DNA of 64,000 nucleotides from Microbacterium paraoxydans (GCF_019056515.1 NZ_CP064873.1:310001-374000); one strand, 5' to 3'. Numbered from the stretch's first letter, positions 33,424 to 45,460 are shown. Made by a program: numbers and translations. The notes: generated from the sequence alone by a model not told the origin.

Positions 33424-34220
33424 CCGCCGCCCACCGCCTGTCCGCCGAGGGGGTCACCCTCTCGTACGGCGACCGCACCGTCGTCGAGGGCCTCGACCTG
33501 CAGATCGCGCCGGGGAAGATCACCACGATCGTCGGCGCGAACGGCTGCGGCAAGTCGACGCTGCTGCGTGCCCTCGCCCGGCTGCTGTCCCCGGGGGACG
33601 GAGAGGTCGTGCTCGACGGGAAGTCGATCCACGCCCGGCCCACGAAGGAGGTCGCGCGCATCCTCGGCCTCCTGCCCCAGTCGCCCGTGGCCCCCGAGGG
33701 CATCGCCGTCGCCGACCTCGTCGGTCGCGGGCGTCACCCCCACCAGCGGGCCCTGTCGCGGTGGAGTGCGCACGACTACGAGGTCGTCGCCGACGCCCTG
33801 GACGCGACCGGCATCAGCGACCTCGCCGACCGCAGCGTGGACGAGCTCTCCGGCGGTCAGCGGCAGCGCGTCTGGATCGCGATGGCCCTCGCGCAGGAGA
33901 CCGACATCCTGCTGCTGGACGAGCCGACGACGTTCCTCGACGTCGCCCACCAGGTCGAGGTGCTCGACCTGCTCACCGACCTCAGCGTGGCCCGCGGCAC
34001 CACGATCGTCATGGTGCTGCACGACCTCAACCTCGCCGCGCGCTACGCCGACGAGCTGGTCGCCATGAAGGACGGCCGCGTGCACGCGATCGGCGCCCCC
34101 CAGGACGTCGTCACCGCCGAGCTCGTGCAGGAGGTCTTCGGCCTCCCCAACCAGATCACCATCGACCCGGTCTCCGGCAAGCCGATGGTCACCCCCATCG
34201 GAAGGCATCATGTCCGCTGA
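33420..34220 (+). CDS. Siderophore ABC transporter ATP-binding protein
   Basis: 266 aa, FecE/FepC-like. Walker A GANGCGKSTLLRAL, Q-loop LLPQSPVAPEGI, signature LSGGQRQRVWIAMALAQ, Walker B DILLLDEPTTFLD and switch His in MVLHDLN. The GTG at 33420 overlaps the previous stop (GTGA). It powers import by the two permeases. The 3' end overlaps the SIP gene by 11 bp. Confidence 0.92.
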   Translation: MTAAHRLSAEGVTLSYGDRTVVEGLDLQIAPGKITTIVGANGCGKSTLLRALARLLSPGDGEVVLDGKSIHARPTKEVARILGLLPQSPVAPEGIAVADLVGRGRHPHQRALSRWSAHDYEVVADALDATGISDLADRSVDELSGGQRQRVWIAMALAQETDILLLDEPTTFLDVAHQVEVLDLLTDLSVARGTTIVMVLHDLNLAARYADELVAMKDGRVHAIGAPQDVVTAELVQEVFGLPNQITIDPVSGKPMVTPIGRHHVR

Positions 34221-35163
34221 ATCCACCACGACCGAGCGCCCGACCTACATCCTCACCCGCGCGGAGGTGCGCGCCGTCTCCCGCGTCTCCCCGTCGTTCG
34301 TGCGGGTGACCCTCGGCGGCGAGGAGCTCAGCGAGCTGGGGACGCCGGGGGAGGTGTACGACAGCCGGGTGAAGCTCGTCTTCCCGCCCGCGTCCGGCGT
34401 GCTCGCGGAGATCGACCGGTCGACGTACGACTGGTGGGGTTCGTACCTGGCCGTCCCGGAGGAGGAGCGCGGCTCGATGCGCACCTACTCCGTCCGTGAC
34501 CTGCGGGTCGACGACGACGGCCGCACCGAGGTCGACATCGACTTCGTGCTGCACCTGGAGCCGGGGCTTACCGGTCCGGCCTCTCGGTGGGCGAGCACGG
34601 CCGCGGTGGGCCAGGAGCTGTGGCTGGTCGGCCCGCGTCGGGGCGTCGTCGCGCACGGCGGCGCGGAGTACGCCCCGGGGGCGGCGACCTCGGTGGTCCT
34701 CGTCGGGGATGAGACCGCGGCCCCCGCCATCGCCCGCATCCTGGAGGACGCCCCGCGCGACCTCCGCGGCACGGCGTTCATCGAGGTGCCGTCGCCCGCG
34801 GACGTCCTCGCGATCGACGTTCCGGCGGGGGTGGACGTGCACTGGCTGCCGCGCGACGCCGGAGAGCCGCACGGGTTCCGCCTCATCCCCGCGGTGCTCG
34901 AGCACCTGGGCGACGACGATGCCGGGGACGAGATCCGCGTCACCGACATCGAGGGGGAGGACCTCCTCTGGGAGACCCCGGAGTACTCGAGCCTGGGAGA
35001 GGAGATCGCGCCCGACGACGCGGCCGGCCGCTACTTCTGGATCGCGGGCGAGAGCGGTGTCGTGACGACGCTGCGTCGGCACCTCGTGAAGGACCTCGGG
35101 ATCGACCGCGCGCAGGTCGCGTTCATGGGCTACTGGCGCCGCGGCGTCGCGATGCGGGGCTGA
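34210..35163 (+). CDS. Siderophore-interacting protein (ferric-siderophore reductase)
   Basis: 317 aa. The FAD-binding beta barrel covers about 15-140, with RTYSVRDL as the flavin motif. The NAD(P)H-binding half follows (VVLVGDETAAPAIARIL and FWIAGESGVVTTLRRHL), with the family ending FMGYWRRG. It reduces the imported ferric siderophore to release Fe(II) in the cytoplasm. It lies between the two importer sets, so it may serve both. It overlaps the preceding ATPase gene by 11 bp. Confidence 0.92.
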   Translation: MSAESTTTERPTYILTRAEVRAVSRVSPSFVRVTLGGEELSELGTPGEVYDSRVKLVFPPASGVLAEIDRSTYDWWGSYLAVPEEERGSMRTYSVRDLRVDDDGRTEVDIDFVLHLEPGLTGPASRWASTAAVGQELWLVGPRRGVVAHGGAEYAPGAATSVVLVGDETAAPAIARILEDAPRDLRGTAFIEVPSPADVLAIDVPAGVDVHWLPRDAGEPHGFRLIPAVLEHLGDDDAGDEIRVTDIEGEDLLWETPEYSSLGEEIAPDDAAGRYFWIAGESGVVTTLRRHLVKDLGIDRAQVAFMGYWRRGVAMRG

Positions 35164-35164
35164 G

Positions 35165-36004
<840 letters not shown>

Positions 36005-36028
36005 TCCCGACCCCTGAAGGAACCACCG

Positions 36029-37060
36029 ATGAAGAAGACCCCCCTCGCCGTGCTCGCCCTCGGCGGCGCCCTCACCCTCGCGCTCGCCGGCTGCGGCACC
36101 ACGCAGACGCCGTCCGCCGAGGGGTCCGACGCCCCGACCTCGACGAGCGCGGGCTGCACGGACGACACCACGAGCACCTCGACCGGGGCGGTCTCCGTCA
36201 CCGACGATCTCGGCCGCACGGTGGAGCTCGACAAGCCGGCCGAGCGGATCGCGGTGCTCGAGTGGCAGCAGATTGAGGACGCCCTGTCGCTGTGCGTGAC
36301 GCCGGTCGCGGTGGCCGACGCCGAGGGGTACAGCACCTGGGTCACGGCGGAGGAGCTGCCGGAAGGCGTCGTGGACGTGGGCACCCGTCAGGAGCCGAAC
36401 CTGGAGACGCTGTTCGGCACCGATCCCGACCTCGTGATCGTCGAGGTCAACGCCGCGGACGACCCCATCGTCGCGCAGCTCGAGGCCTACGACGTGCCCG
36501 TGCTCGCGACGATCGGCGCCGATGCGAAGGACCCGATCGCGAAGATGCTGAACACCTTCGACCTCATCGCGCAGGTCACCGGCCGCGAGGAGCGGGCCGA
36601 CGTCGTCACCGAGGAGTTCCAGGACCACCTCGACACCGCGAAGGCCGAGCTCGCCGACCGCGACCTCGCCACGACCGACTTCGTGTTCTTCGACGGCTGG
36701 GTCGACGGCGGCAACGTGGCGCTGCGTCCGTTCGGCCAGGGCTCGCTCGTCGGCGAGGTGGGCGAGGAGCTCGGGCTGACGAACGCCTGGACCGGCGAGG
36801 TCGACCCCGTGTACGGCCTCGGACAGACCGATGTCGAGGGCATGACGACGGTCGGCGACGCGAACCTGTTCTACACCGGCACCGCGGACCCGGATTCCGA
36901 GAGCTTCGTCGACGCCCTCGCGGACAACCCCGCCTGGACCTCGCTCCCCGCGGTGGCGGAGGACCGCCTGACTGCGTTCCCGGCCGGCATCTGGACCTTC
37001 GGCGGCCCGCGCTCGACCGCGCAGATCATCGACGGCTACCTCGAGGTGCTCTCGAAGTGA
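36029..37060 (+). CDS. Siderophore ABC transporter substrate-binding lipoprotein (second system)
   Basis: 343 aa. Lipobox LAGC (Cys22) after a short signal peptide. The mature protein starts with a Ser/Thr-rich linker that includes two cysteines, then SVTDDLGRTVELDKPAERIAVLEWQ, the typical first strand of FepB/FhuD-like proteins. AAGGAA lies before the ATG. Its GTGA overlap with the permease gene (37057) shows the pair belongs together. The ligand is a ferric siderophore of unknown type. Confidence 0.9.
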   Translation: MKKTPLAVLALGGALTLALAGCGTTQTPSAEGSDAPTSTSAGCTDDTTSTSTGAVSVTDDLGRTVELDKPAERIAVLEWQQIEDALSLCVTPVAVADAEGYSTWVTAEELPEGVVDVGTRQEPNLETLFGTDPDLVIVEVNAADDPIVAQLEAYDVPVLATIGADAKDPIAKMLNTFDLIAQVTGREERADVVTEEFQDHLDTAKAELADRDLATTDFVFFDGWVDGGNVALRPFGQGSLVGEVGEELGLTNAWTGEVDPVYGLGQTDVEGMTTVGDANLFYTGTADPDSESFVDALADNPAWTSLPAVAEDRLTAFPAGIWTFGGPRSTAQIIDGYLEVLSK

Positions 37061-39135
37061 CGGAGACCCTCCGCCTCGACGACACGACGGCGACCGCGGA
37101 GCCCGACGCCCCGGCGTCCGCCGTCCCCGTGGAGGCGGAGGGTCGGAAGCCCGCGGTGTGGACGGGCGTCGGCGTGCTCGTCGCTCTCGCCGTCGTGCTG
37201 GTCGCGGTCGCCTGCTGGCACCTCACCCAGGGCACGAGCGGCGTGGTGTTCGCCGACACCGACATCCTCTGGGGCTCGCGGGTGCCGCGGCTCGCCGCCG
37301 GTGTCGCGGTGGGCGTGGCCCTCGGGGTCGCCGGCATCCTGCTGCAGTCCCTCGCCCGCAATGCCCTCGCGTCGCCGGACACGCTGGGCGTGACCGCCGG
37401 GGCCTACCTCGCCGTCACGGCGCTCGCCGCGTTCGGGATCGCCGTGCCGGTGTGGGCCTCCGGCGCGGTGGCGTTCGCGGGCGGCATCGTCGCCGCGGGC
37501 ATCGTGCTCGGACTCGCCGGCGGGGCGGGGTCGTCCACGACCCGCCTCATCCTCGCGGGCTCCGCGCTGGCGCTCGCCTTCCAGGCCGCGACCTCGACGC
37601 TGCTCATCCTGTTCGACGAGGAGACCAAGGGACTGCTCGCCTGGGGGAGCGGGAGCCTGTCGCAGCTCGGACTCACCGCGTTCCTCCAGGCGGCGCCGGT
37701 CGTCGTGGTCGTCACGGTGCTGGCCCTCGTGCTCGCGCGGCGCCTGGACATCCTCACGCTGGGGGACGACACCGCCTCGTCGCTCGGCGTGCCGATCCGG
37801 TCGACCAGGACCATCGGGATCCTGCTCGCGGTCACCCTCACGGCGGTCGCGGTGACGCTCGCCGGGCCGATGGGATTCGTGGGGCTGTGCGCGCCGGTGC
37901 TCGCGCGGCTGCTGACGCGGGTGGTGCCGAGCCTGAACCGCCACGTGCTGCTGATCCCCGCGGCGGGGCTCCTCGGCGCCCTCGTCGTCATCCTCTCCGA
38001 CGCCCTCCTGCGCGCGCTCATCGGCGCGGAGGCTGCGATCCTCATCCCGACCGGCGTCGCGACGACGCTGCTCGGCGCGATCGTGCTCGTGCTCATGGCC
38101 CGGCGCCTCCGCGACGCCGGTCCCACGCGCGAGCCTCCGCGGGTGCGCTTCGGCGTCCGCAGCCGCCTGCGCTTCCGGATCACCCTCGCCCTCGTCGCCC
38201 TCGGCCTGGTCGGGGTGCTCCTGCTCGGACTGCTCGCCGGGCACACCTGGCTGCTCACCGGCGACATCGCGCTGTGGCTGCAGAGCCAGGCTCCCGCGCC
38301 CATCGCCTTCGCCCTCGACGAGCGCGCGCCGCGGATCGTGGCCGCCGTGGTCGCCGGCGCCGCGCTCGCCCTCTCCGGCGCCGTGATCCAGGGGGTGAGC
38401 CGCAACCCGCTCGCCGACCCGGGCATCCTCGGCGTCACCGGCGGCGGCGGGCTCGGCGCGGTGCTGGTGATCACGAGCATCACGTCGTCGACGGGCGGGA
38501 TGATCGCGGGAGCCGTCACGGGCTCGCTGCTCGCCTTCGCCCTCGTCTACCTGCTGTCGTGGCGGGGAGGCCTGAACGCGGACCGGTTCCTGCTGATCGG
38601 CATCGGGGTCTCGTACTTCACGGTCTCCCTCACGACCTTCCTCCTGCTGCGGTCGAACCCGTGGGACACCCCGAAGATCTACACCTGGCTCTCCGGCACG
38701 ACCTACGGGCGTGTGTGGGAGCAGGTCGTCCCGCTGGCGATCGTCCTCGTGATCGCGGTGCCGTTCGTGGTGATGAGTCGCCGAGAGCTCGACGTGCTGT
38801 CGCTCGATGAGGACACCCCGCGACTGGTCGGCATCCGGCTGGAGCCCGTCCGGTTGACGCTGCTGCTGGTGGTGGCCGTCCTGGCGGCGCTGAGCGTGAC
38901 GGCGATCGGGGTCATCGGCTTCGTGGGGCTGGTGGCGCCGCATGCCGCGCGGGCACTGGTGGGCGCACGGCACTCGCGGGTGATCCCGACGGCGGTGCTC
39001 CTCGGCGGGCTGCTCGTCGGCATCGCGGACACCATCGGCCGGACGGTGATCGCCCCCGCGCAGCTTCCGGCGGGCCTCGTGGTCGCGCTGATCGGCGCCC
39101 CGTACTTCGTCTGGCTGCTCTGGCGCTCCCGCTGA
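37057..39135 (+). CDS. Fused double FecCD permease (FhuB-like)
   Basis: 692 aa from a GTG at 37057 that overlaps the previous stop (GTGA); the longer open frame back to 36292 is a shadow. Two complete FecCD domains are joined: about 30-345 (SRVPRLAAGVAVGVALGVAGILLQ, GDDTASSLGVPI, GPMGFVGLCAPVLARLL) and 365-690 (ERAPRIVAAVVAGAALALSG, LDEDTPRLVGIRLE, GVIGFVGLVAPHAARAL). E. coli FhuB has the same layout. It ends the iron operon in front of a 59-bp palindrome. Confidence 0.92.
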   Translation: MTETLRLDDTTATAEPDAPASAVPVEAEGRKPAVWTGVGVLVALAVVLVAVACWHLTQGTSGVVFADTDILWGSRVPRLAAGVAVGVALGVAGILLQSLARNALASPDTLGVTAGAYLAVTALAAFGIAVPVWASGAVAFAGGIVAAGIVLGLAGGAGSSTTRLILAGSALALAFQAATSTLLILFDEETKGLLAWGSGSLSQLGLTAFLQAAPVVVVVTVLALVLARRLDILTLGDDTASSLGVPIRSTRTIGILLAVTLTAVAVTLAGPMGFVGLCAPVLARLLTRVVPSLNRHVLLIPAAGLLGALVVILSDALLRALIGAEAAILIPTGVATTLLGAIVLVLMARRLRDAGPTREPPRVRFGVRSRLRFRITLALVALGLVGVLLLGLLAGHTWLLTGDIALWLQSQAPAPIAFALDERAPRIVAAVVAGAALALSGAVIQGVSRNPLADPGILGVTGGGGLGAVLVITSITSSTGGMIAGAVTGSLLAFALVYLLSWRGGLNADRFLLIGIGVSYFTVSLTTFLLLRSNPWDTPKIYTWLSGTTYGRVWEQVVPLAIVLVIAVPFVVMSRRELDVLSLDEDTPRLVGIRLEPVRLTLLLVVAVLAALSVTAIGVIGFVGLVAPHAARALVGARHSRVIPTAVLLGGLLVGIADTIGRTVIAPAQLPAGLVVALIGAPYFVWLLWRSR

Positions 39136-39140
39136 CCCGC

Positions 39141-39199
39141 TTCGAATCGCGCAAATGGCCCCATTCCCGGAGGAAATGGGGCCATTTGGGCGATTCGAA
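39141..39199. repeat. 59-bp palindromic element, copy C
   Basis: Ends TTCGAATCGC and GCGATTCGAA. The arms pair at 24 of 25 positions with a 9-nt loop, including CAAATGGCCCCATT/AATGGGGCCATTTG. It sits between the convergent permease (39135) and hydrolase (39205) genes. Confidence 0.8.
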
Positions 39200-39204
39200 C
39201 GGGG

Positions 39205-40709
<1,505 letters not shown>

Positions 40710-40719
40710 CGCCCCCACT

Positions 40720-40736
40720 CGCTAACTTGGTTAGCG
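40720..40736. promoter_or_regulatory. 17-bp palindrome CGCTAAC-TTG-GTTAGCG
   Basis: Perfect 7-bp arms around TTG lie 11 bp after the TetR stop and 60 bp before the TspO-like start. No T-tract follows, so an operator for the TspO-like gene is at least as likely as a terminator. Confidence 0.4.
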
Positions 40737-40796
40737 AAATGGGGAGGTCCTGTCAAGGCCACTGCTTTCCGCGCCCGCCCCGCGTAGGGTGCGGGC

Positions 40797-41612
40797 ATGG
40801 AGACCTCGACGAAGGGCATCGCCCGCCAGAGCCTCGTGATCGCCGCCGCCGTGTTCATGCTGATCGCCGCGGCCATCGGCGCCGGAGCATTCGGCGGGGA
40901 CTCCGTCGACGAGCTCCAGAACGGGGCGCTCTCGGCGCAGGGCTCGTACCTCGCCCCGGCCGGGCCGGCGTTCTCGATCTGGTCGCTCATCTACCTCGGA
41001 CTCCTCGCCTACACCGTGTGGCAGGCCCTCCCCGCGCAGCGCCAGGACGAGCGTCAGCAGGCGGTCGGCGGCTGGATCGCCCTCTCCCTGGTCCTCAACG
41101 GCCTCTGGCTGGTGACCGCGCGGTACCTGACGCTGTGGCTCACCGTGCTCGTGATCGCGCTGCTGCTCGCGACGCTCGCGCGCATCATCGTGCTCCTCGG
41201 CCGGTACCCCGCCCGCTCCCTCGCCGACCGCCTCCTCACCGACGGCGCGAACGGCCTGCACTTCGGCTGGGTCACGATCGCGACGGTCGCCAACACCGCT
41301 GCCTGGCTCACGCAGACCGTCCCGGAGATCGGGGCGGATGCCCCCGACGCCTGGGCCGTCGCCGTGCTCGTCGTCGTGCTGGTGATCGGCGCCGCATCGG
41401 CCTGGTTCACCGGCCGCCTCGCCCCGGCGCTGGCGACGGCCTGGGGGCTGAGCTGGCTCGCGATCGGGCGTCTCACGGGCGAGCCGGAGAGCACGCCGAC
41501 CGCCGTCACCGCGATCATCGTCGCCGTCCTGCTCGTCGTCGTCGGCGTCGTGGCCGTCCTCCGCCGGCGGCGCCGCGCCGGCACGCACGACCGCGCGCCG
41601 CTCGGTCGCTAG
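40797..41612 (+). CDS. TspO-like tryptophan-rich sensory protein
   Basis: 271 aa with about seven or eight membrane helices. The motif LAPAGPAFSIWSLIYLGLLAYTVWQ is typical of the TspO/MBR-related family in actinobacteria, here longer than the 160-aa TspO. A basic C-terminal tail (RRRRRAGTHDR) is cytoplasmic. TAGGGT 6 nt before the ATG suggests a leaderless start. It ends in the palindrome CTAG that is also the stop of the convergent kdpE gene. Confidence 0.8.
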   Translation: METSTKGIARQSLVIAAAVFMLIAAAIGAGAFGGDSVDELQNGALSAQGSYLAPAGPAFSIWSLIYLGLLAYTVWQALPAQRQDERQQAVGGWIALSLVLNGLWLVTARYLTLWLTVLVIALLLATLARIIVLLGRYPARSLADRLLTDGANGLHFGWVTIATVANTAAWLTQTVPEIGADAPDAWAVAVLVVVLVIGAASAWFTGRLAPALATAWGLSWLAIGRLTGEPESTPTAVTAIIVAVLLVVVGVVAVLRRRRRAGTHDRAPLGR

Positions 41613-42280
41613 AGCACCAGTCGGTAGCCCATCCCCGACTCGGTGAGGAGGTGGACGGGCGCCGAGGGTTCCCGCTCCAGCTTCTTGCGGAGCTGCGACA
41701 TGTACAGCCGGAGATAGCCGGAGTCGGACACCTGCGCGCTGCCCCAGATCTCCTTGAGGAGATCCTGCCGGGTCACCAGCGCGCCCGGGTGCCGTGCGAG
41801 GTGCTCGAGCATCCGCCACTCGGTCGGCGTGAGGTGCACACGGGTGCCGGCGCGGGTCACGGTCTTCGTCGCGAGGTCGACGACGACATCCCCGAACGCG
41901 ACCACGGACTCCCCGTTCGCGGCGACCGCGCGGCGGGAGAGCGCCCGGAGCCGGGCCAGCAGTTCATCCACCTGGAAGGGCTTCGTGACGAAGTCGTCCG
42001 CCCCCGCGTCCAGCGCCTCGACCTTGTCGGCCGAGCCCGTCCGCCCCGACACGACGATGATGGGCACGCTCGTCCAGCCGCGGAGGGCCTGGATCACCTC
42101 GATGCCGTCGAGCCGGGGCATGCCGAGGTCGAGCATGATGAGGTCGGGGTGAGTCTGCGCCGCGGCGGCGATCGCGGCGGCGCCATCGGCGGCCACGACG
42201 ACCTCGTACCCGTGGGCCGCGAGGGTGATCCGCAGCGCCCGCACCATTTGGGGGTCGTCGTCGGCGATGAGGAGCTTCAC
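41609..42280 (-). CDS. kdpE: KdpE response regulator
   Basis: 223 aa, OmpR family. The receiver domain has DDD at 7-9, phospho-acceptor Asp51 (IMLDLGMP) and Lys in TKPFQVDELLARL. The winged helix covers about 130-220 (VHLTPTEWRMLEHLARH, then LRLYMSQLRKKLERE). It is the last gene of the kdp operon, and its start overlaps the kdpD stop by 4 bp. It should activate kdp transcription under potassium limitation; a candidate box is at 49514-49535. Confidence 0.92.
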   Translation of the reverse strand: MKLLIADDDPQMVRALRITLAAHGYEVVVAADGAAAIAAAAQTHPDLIMLDLGMPRLDGIEVIQALRGWTSVPIIVVSGRTGSADKVEALDAGADDFVTKPFQVDELLARLRALSRRAVAANGESVVAFGDVVVDLATKTVTRAGTRVHLTPTEWRMLEHLARHPGALVTRQDLLKEIWGSAQVSDSGYLRLYMSQLRKKLEREPSAPVHLLTESGMGYRLVL

Positions 42281-44838
42281 TCCGTGCCCTCCGTGTCGGC
42301 GGTCCCTGCGGCGAGCGGCAGGGAGATGACCATGGTGAGTCCGCCCCCGGGGGTGTCCTCCGGTGTCAGGCTACCGCCCATGCCCTCGGTGAATCCGCGG
42401 GAGAGGGCGAGCCCGAGCCCCAGCCCGGTCGTGTTGTCGGTGTCGCCGAAGCGCTGGAACGGCTGGAAGATCGCATCCCGTCGTTCGGGGGCGATCCCCT
42501 CGCCGCGGTCGACGATCCGGATCTCCGCCCGATCGCCCAGCCGGCTGCTCGACACGAGCACACGGCTGCCCGCCGGCGCGTGCCGGTGGGCGTTGGCGAG
42601 CACGTTCACGAGCACGCGCTGGAGCAGCACCGGGTCGGCGTGCAGCGGCGGGAGGTCGGGATCGAGCGCGAGCTCGACGTCGGCGGGGCCGAGGCCGAGC
42701 TCGTCCACCGCGGCGAGCACGGGGCCGGCTGCGTCGATCCGCTGCGCCGAGACCGCGAGCACCCCCGCCTCCACCCGGCTCACGTCGAGGAGGTCGGTGA
42801 CGAGGGTGGAGAGGGTCGCGAGACTCTCGTCCGCGGTCTCCAGCAGCTCCGCGCGGTCTTCGGCGGACAGGCCGTGCGCGCCGCGGAGGCCGCCGATCGC
42901 CGCGACGGCCGAGGCGAGCGGCCGCCGCAGATCGTGACTGACGGCGGAGAGGAGGGCGCTGCGCACCTGATCGGTCTCGGCGAGAGCCTCCGCCTCCCGT
43001 GCCGTGGCTCGCAGGTCGGTGTGCTCGATGGCGGCGGCGAGCTGGGCGACGATCGCGTCGAGCAGGCGGCGCTCCGGACCGGCGATCGGCTCGCCGTTGA
43101 GCTCCAGCACGGCGCGCGGGCCCCCACCGGACGCGACCCCGACCGGGATGGTCATGGCGCGGCCGTCCGGCACGGGCTCGCCGTCGCTCGCCAGCACCTC
43201 TCCGGACGGGGTGAGCAGCCGCACGCCGCTCAGACCGAACGCCTCCCGGGTGCGGCTGACGAGGGCGAGCACGGCGTTGTCGCCGCGGAGCACGTTCCCG
43301 GCGACGGCCGCGAGGAGCTCCGCCTCGGCGGTCGCCCGCTGCGCGGTCCTGGCCCGGCGGGCGGCCTGGTCGACGATGAGGCTCACGAGGATCGCGATGA
43401 TGACGTAGAGGGTGAGGGCGAGCACGTGCAGCGGGTGCGCGATCGTGATCGTGAACAGCGGGGCGACGAAGAGGAAGTCGAGGGTGATGCCGGAGAGCAC
43501 GGCCGCGAACACGGCGGGGCGGATCCCGCCGATGAGGGCGACGACCACGACGAGCAGCTGGTAGGCGAGCACCTCGGCCGTGATCGACTCCGGGCTGCGG
43601 ACCGTGAACATCAGCCAGGAGAGCAGCGGACCGAACACCAGGGCCACGCCGAAGCCCAGCGCCTGACGCCGCCAGCCGAGCGCGCCGCCGGTGATGCGGG
43701 GGAGGGCGAGACGGCTGCCCGCCGCGGCGTGGGTCACGATGTGCACGTCGATGTCGCCCGAGCGGCGGATGACCTCGGCGCCGATCCCCGGTCCGGTGAG
43801 CGCGGCGGCGAGGCGGCCGCGGCGGCTCACCCCGATCACGAGCTGCGTCGCGTCGGCGCCCTGGGCGAACTCGACGAGCGTCGCGGGGATGTCGTCGCCG
43901 ACCACCTGATGGTAGGTCCCGCCGAGCGACTCGACGAGGGAGCGCTGCGCGGCGAGGGCGCCGGGGGTCTCGTCGCGCAGCCCGTCCTGGGCGGTCACGT
44001 GCACGGCGAGCAGCTCCCCGCCGGCGGACCGGGCGGCGATGCGGGCCCCGCGGCGCAGCAGCGTCTCGCCCTCCGGGCCGCCGGTGAGGGCGACGACCAC
44101 GCGTTCGCGTGCCTGCCACGCTCCGGCGATGCCCTGTTCGGCGCGGTAGCTGCGGAGCGCGCTGTCGACCTCGTCGGCGAGCCACAGCAGGGCGAGCTCC
44201 CGCAGGGCGGTGAGGTTGCCGAGGCGGAAGTAGTGCGAGAGCGCGGCATCGATGCGCTCCGCGGGGTAGACGAGGCCCGCGGCGAGGCGGTCGCGGAGCG
44301 TCTGCGGCGCCAAGTCGACGACCTCGATCTCGTCGGCGGCGCGGACGACCGCGTCCGGGATGGTCTCGCGCTGGGCGATGCCGGTGATCTTCTCCACGAC
44401 CGCGTTCAGCGACTCGATGTGCTGCACGTTCACGGTGGTGACGACGTCGATCCCCGCGTCCAGCAGCTCCTCGACGTCCTGCCAGCGCTTGGGGTTGCGC
44501 GAGCCGGGGGTGTTCGTGTGCGCGAACTCGTCCACGAGCGCGATCTCGGGGCCGAGGGCGAGCACCGCGTCGAGGTCGAGCTCGGAGAGGACGACCCCGC
44601 GGTGGGCGTCTTCCCGGCGCGGCACTTCGGGCAGTCCGGAGGTCAGGGCGGCCGTGGCCGCACGGCCATGGGTCTCGACGATCGCGATGACCACGTCGCG
44701 GCCCTCGTCGCGGAGCCTCCGGCCCTCGGCGAGCATCTCGAAGGTCTTCCCGACCCCCGGCGCGGCGCCGAGGAGGACGCGCAGTCGTCCGCGGCGGTTC
44801 CGGTCCGTCGCGGGGCGCGGCGGCCGCTCTGCGCTCAT
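42277..44838 (-). CDS. kdpD: KdpD sensor histidine kinase
   Basis: 853 aa. The N-terminal KdpD domain carries a Walker A motif GAAPGVGKTFEML and DEFAHTNTPGSRNPKRWQDVEELL. A USP-like domain follows (about 230-370), then four membrane helices (385-495), a GAF domain, the histidine box SAVSHDLRRPLA and the ATPase domain (NVLANAHRHAP, GLGLGLALSRGF). It senses potassium limitation and phosphorylates KdpE. USP domains of KdpD bind c-di-AMP in some bacteria; that is not shown here. Overlaps kdpE and kdpC by 4 bp. Confidence 0.93.
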   Translation of the reverse strand: MSAERPPRPATDRNRRGRLRVLLGAAPGVGKTFEMLAEGRRLRDEGRDVVIAIVETHGRAATAALTSGLPEVPRREDAHRGVVLSELDLDAVLALGPEIALVDEFAHTNTPGSRNPKRWQDVEELLDAGIDVVTTVNVQHIESLNAVVEKITGIAQRETIPDAVVRAADEIEVVDLAPQTLRDRLAAGLVYPAERIDAALSHYFRLGNLTALRELALLWLADEVDSALRSYRAEQGIAGAWQARERVVVALTGGPEGETLLRRGARIAARSAGGELLAVHVTAQDGLRDETPGALAAQRSLVESLGGTYHQVVGDDIPATLVEFAQGADATQLVIGVSRRGRLAAALTGPGIGAEVIRRSGDIDVHIVTHAAAGSRLALPRITGGALGWRRQALGFGVALVFGPLLSWLMFTVRSPESITAEVLAYQLLVVVVALIGGIRPAVFAAVLSGITLDFLFVAPLFTITIAHPLHVLALTLYVIIAILVSLIVDQAARRARTAQRATAEAELLAAVAGNVLRGDNAVLALVSRTREAFGLSGVRLLTPSGEVLASDGEPVPDGRAMTIPVGVASGGGPRAVLELNGEPIAGPERRLLDAIVAQLAAAIEHTDLRATAREAEALAETDQVRSALLSAVSHDLRRPLASAVAAIGGLRGAHGLSAEDRAELLETADESLATLSTLVTDLLDVSRVEAGVLAVSAQRIDAAGPVLAAVDELGLGPADVELALDPDLPPLHADPVLLQRVLVNVLANAHRHAPAGSRVLVSSSRLGDRAEIRIVDRGEGIAPERRDAIFQPFQRFGDTDNTTGLGLGLALSRGFTEGMGGSLTPEDTPGGGLTMVISLPLAAGTADTEGTE

Positions 44839-45440
44839 GCACCCTCCCGGTCGTCGAGTGCGAGATTCAGCTCCGCGACGTTGATGCGCTCCTCGCCGAG
44901 GAACCCCAGGTCCCGCCCTTGAATCCTAGACTCCACCAGTGCCCGGACCTCGTCCTCCGGCAGGTCGCGGGCGGCCGCCACCCGCGGCACCTGCAGCAGG
45001 GCGTACGCGACGCTGATGTGCGGGTCGAGACCGGAGCCGGACGCGGTCACGGCATCCGCGGGCACCGCGGACGGATCGACCCCCTCCCTCGCGGCGATCT
45101 CGGCCTTCCGTTCGGCGATGGCGGCGACGAGGTCGGGATTCTCCGGCCCGAGGTTGCTGCCGCTCGACGCTGCTCCGTCGAATCCGTCGCCCGCAGCCGA
45201 GGGGCGGGACTGGAAGTACTCGGGCAGGGCCTCGCCGTCGGCATCCGTGAAGGACTGGCCGATGAGCGCGCTGCCCCGGTCGCCGGGGAGCATCGAGCCG
45301 TTCGCCTGCGCGGGGAGGAGGAGCTGGCCGATGCCGGTGACGAGCAGCATGTACCCGACGCCGAGGACGAGGGTGAGGACGAGCATCGCGCGGACGGCGA
45401 CACCGGCGGTGCGCACCGTGGTGCGGGTGGTGGACGACAT
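44835..45440 (-). CDS. kdpC: KdpC, potassium-transporting ATPase subunit C
   Basis: 201 aa, the normal length. One N-terminal membrane helix (VRAMLVLTLVLGVGYMLLVTGIGQLLLP) leads to an external domain with GSALIGQSFTDADGEALPEYFQSRPSAAGDGFDGAASSGSNLGP-type motif, and the end has SRIQGRDLGFLGEERINV. It stabilises the KdpAB complex. The ribosome site GAAAGGAA precedes the ATG. It overlaps the kdpD start by 4 bp. Confidence 0.93.
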   Translation of the reverse strand: MSSTTRTTVRTAGVAVRAMLVLTLVLGVGYMLLVTGIGQLLLPAQANGSMLPGDRGSALIGQSFTDADGEALPEYFQSRPSAAGDGFDGAASSGSNLGPENPDLVAAIAERKAEIAAREGVDPSAVPADAVTASGSGLDPHISVAYALLQVPRVAAARDLPEDEVRALVESRIQGRDLGFLGEERINVAELNLALDDREGA

Positions 45441-45460
45441 GGCGTTCCTTTCGAGCCCGG

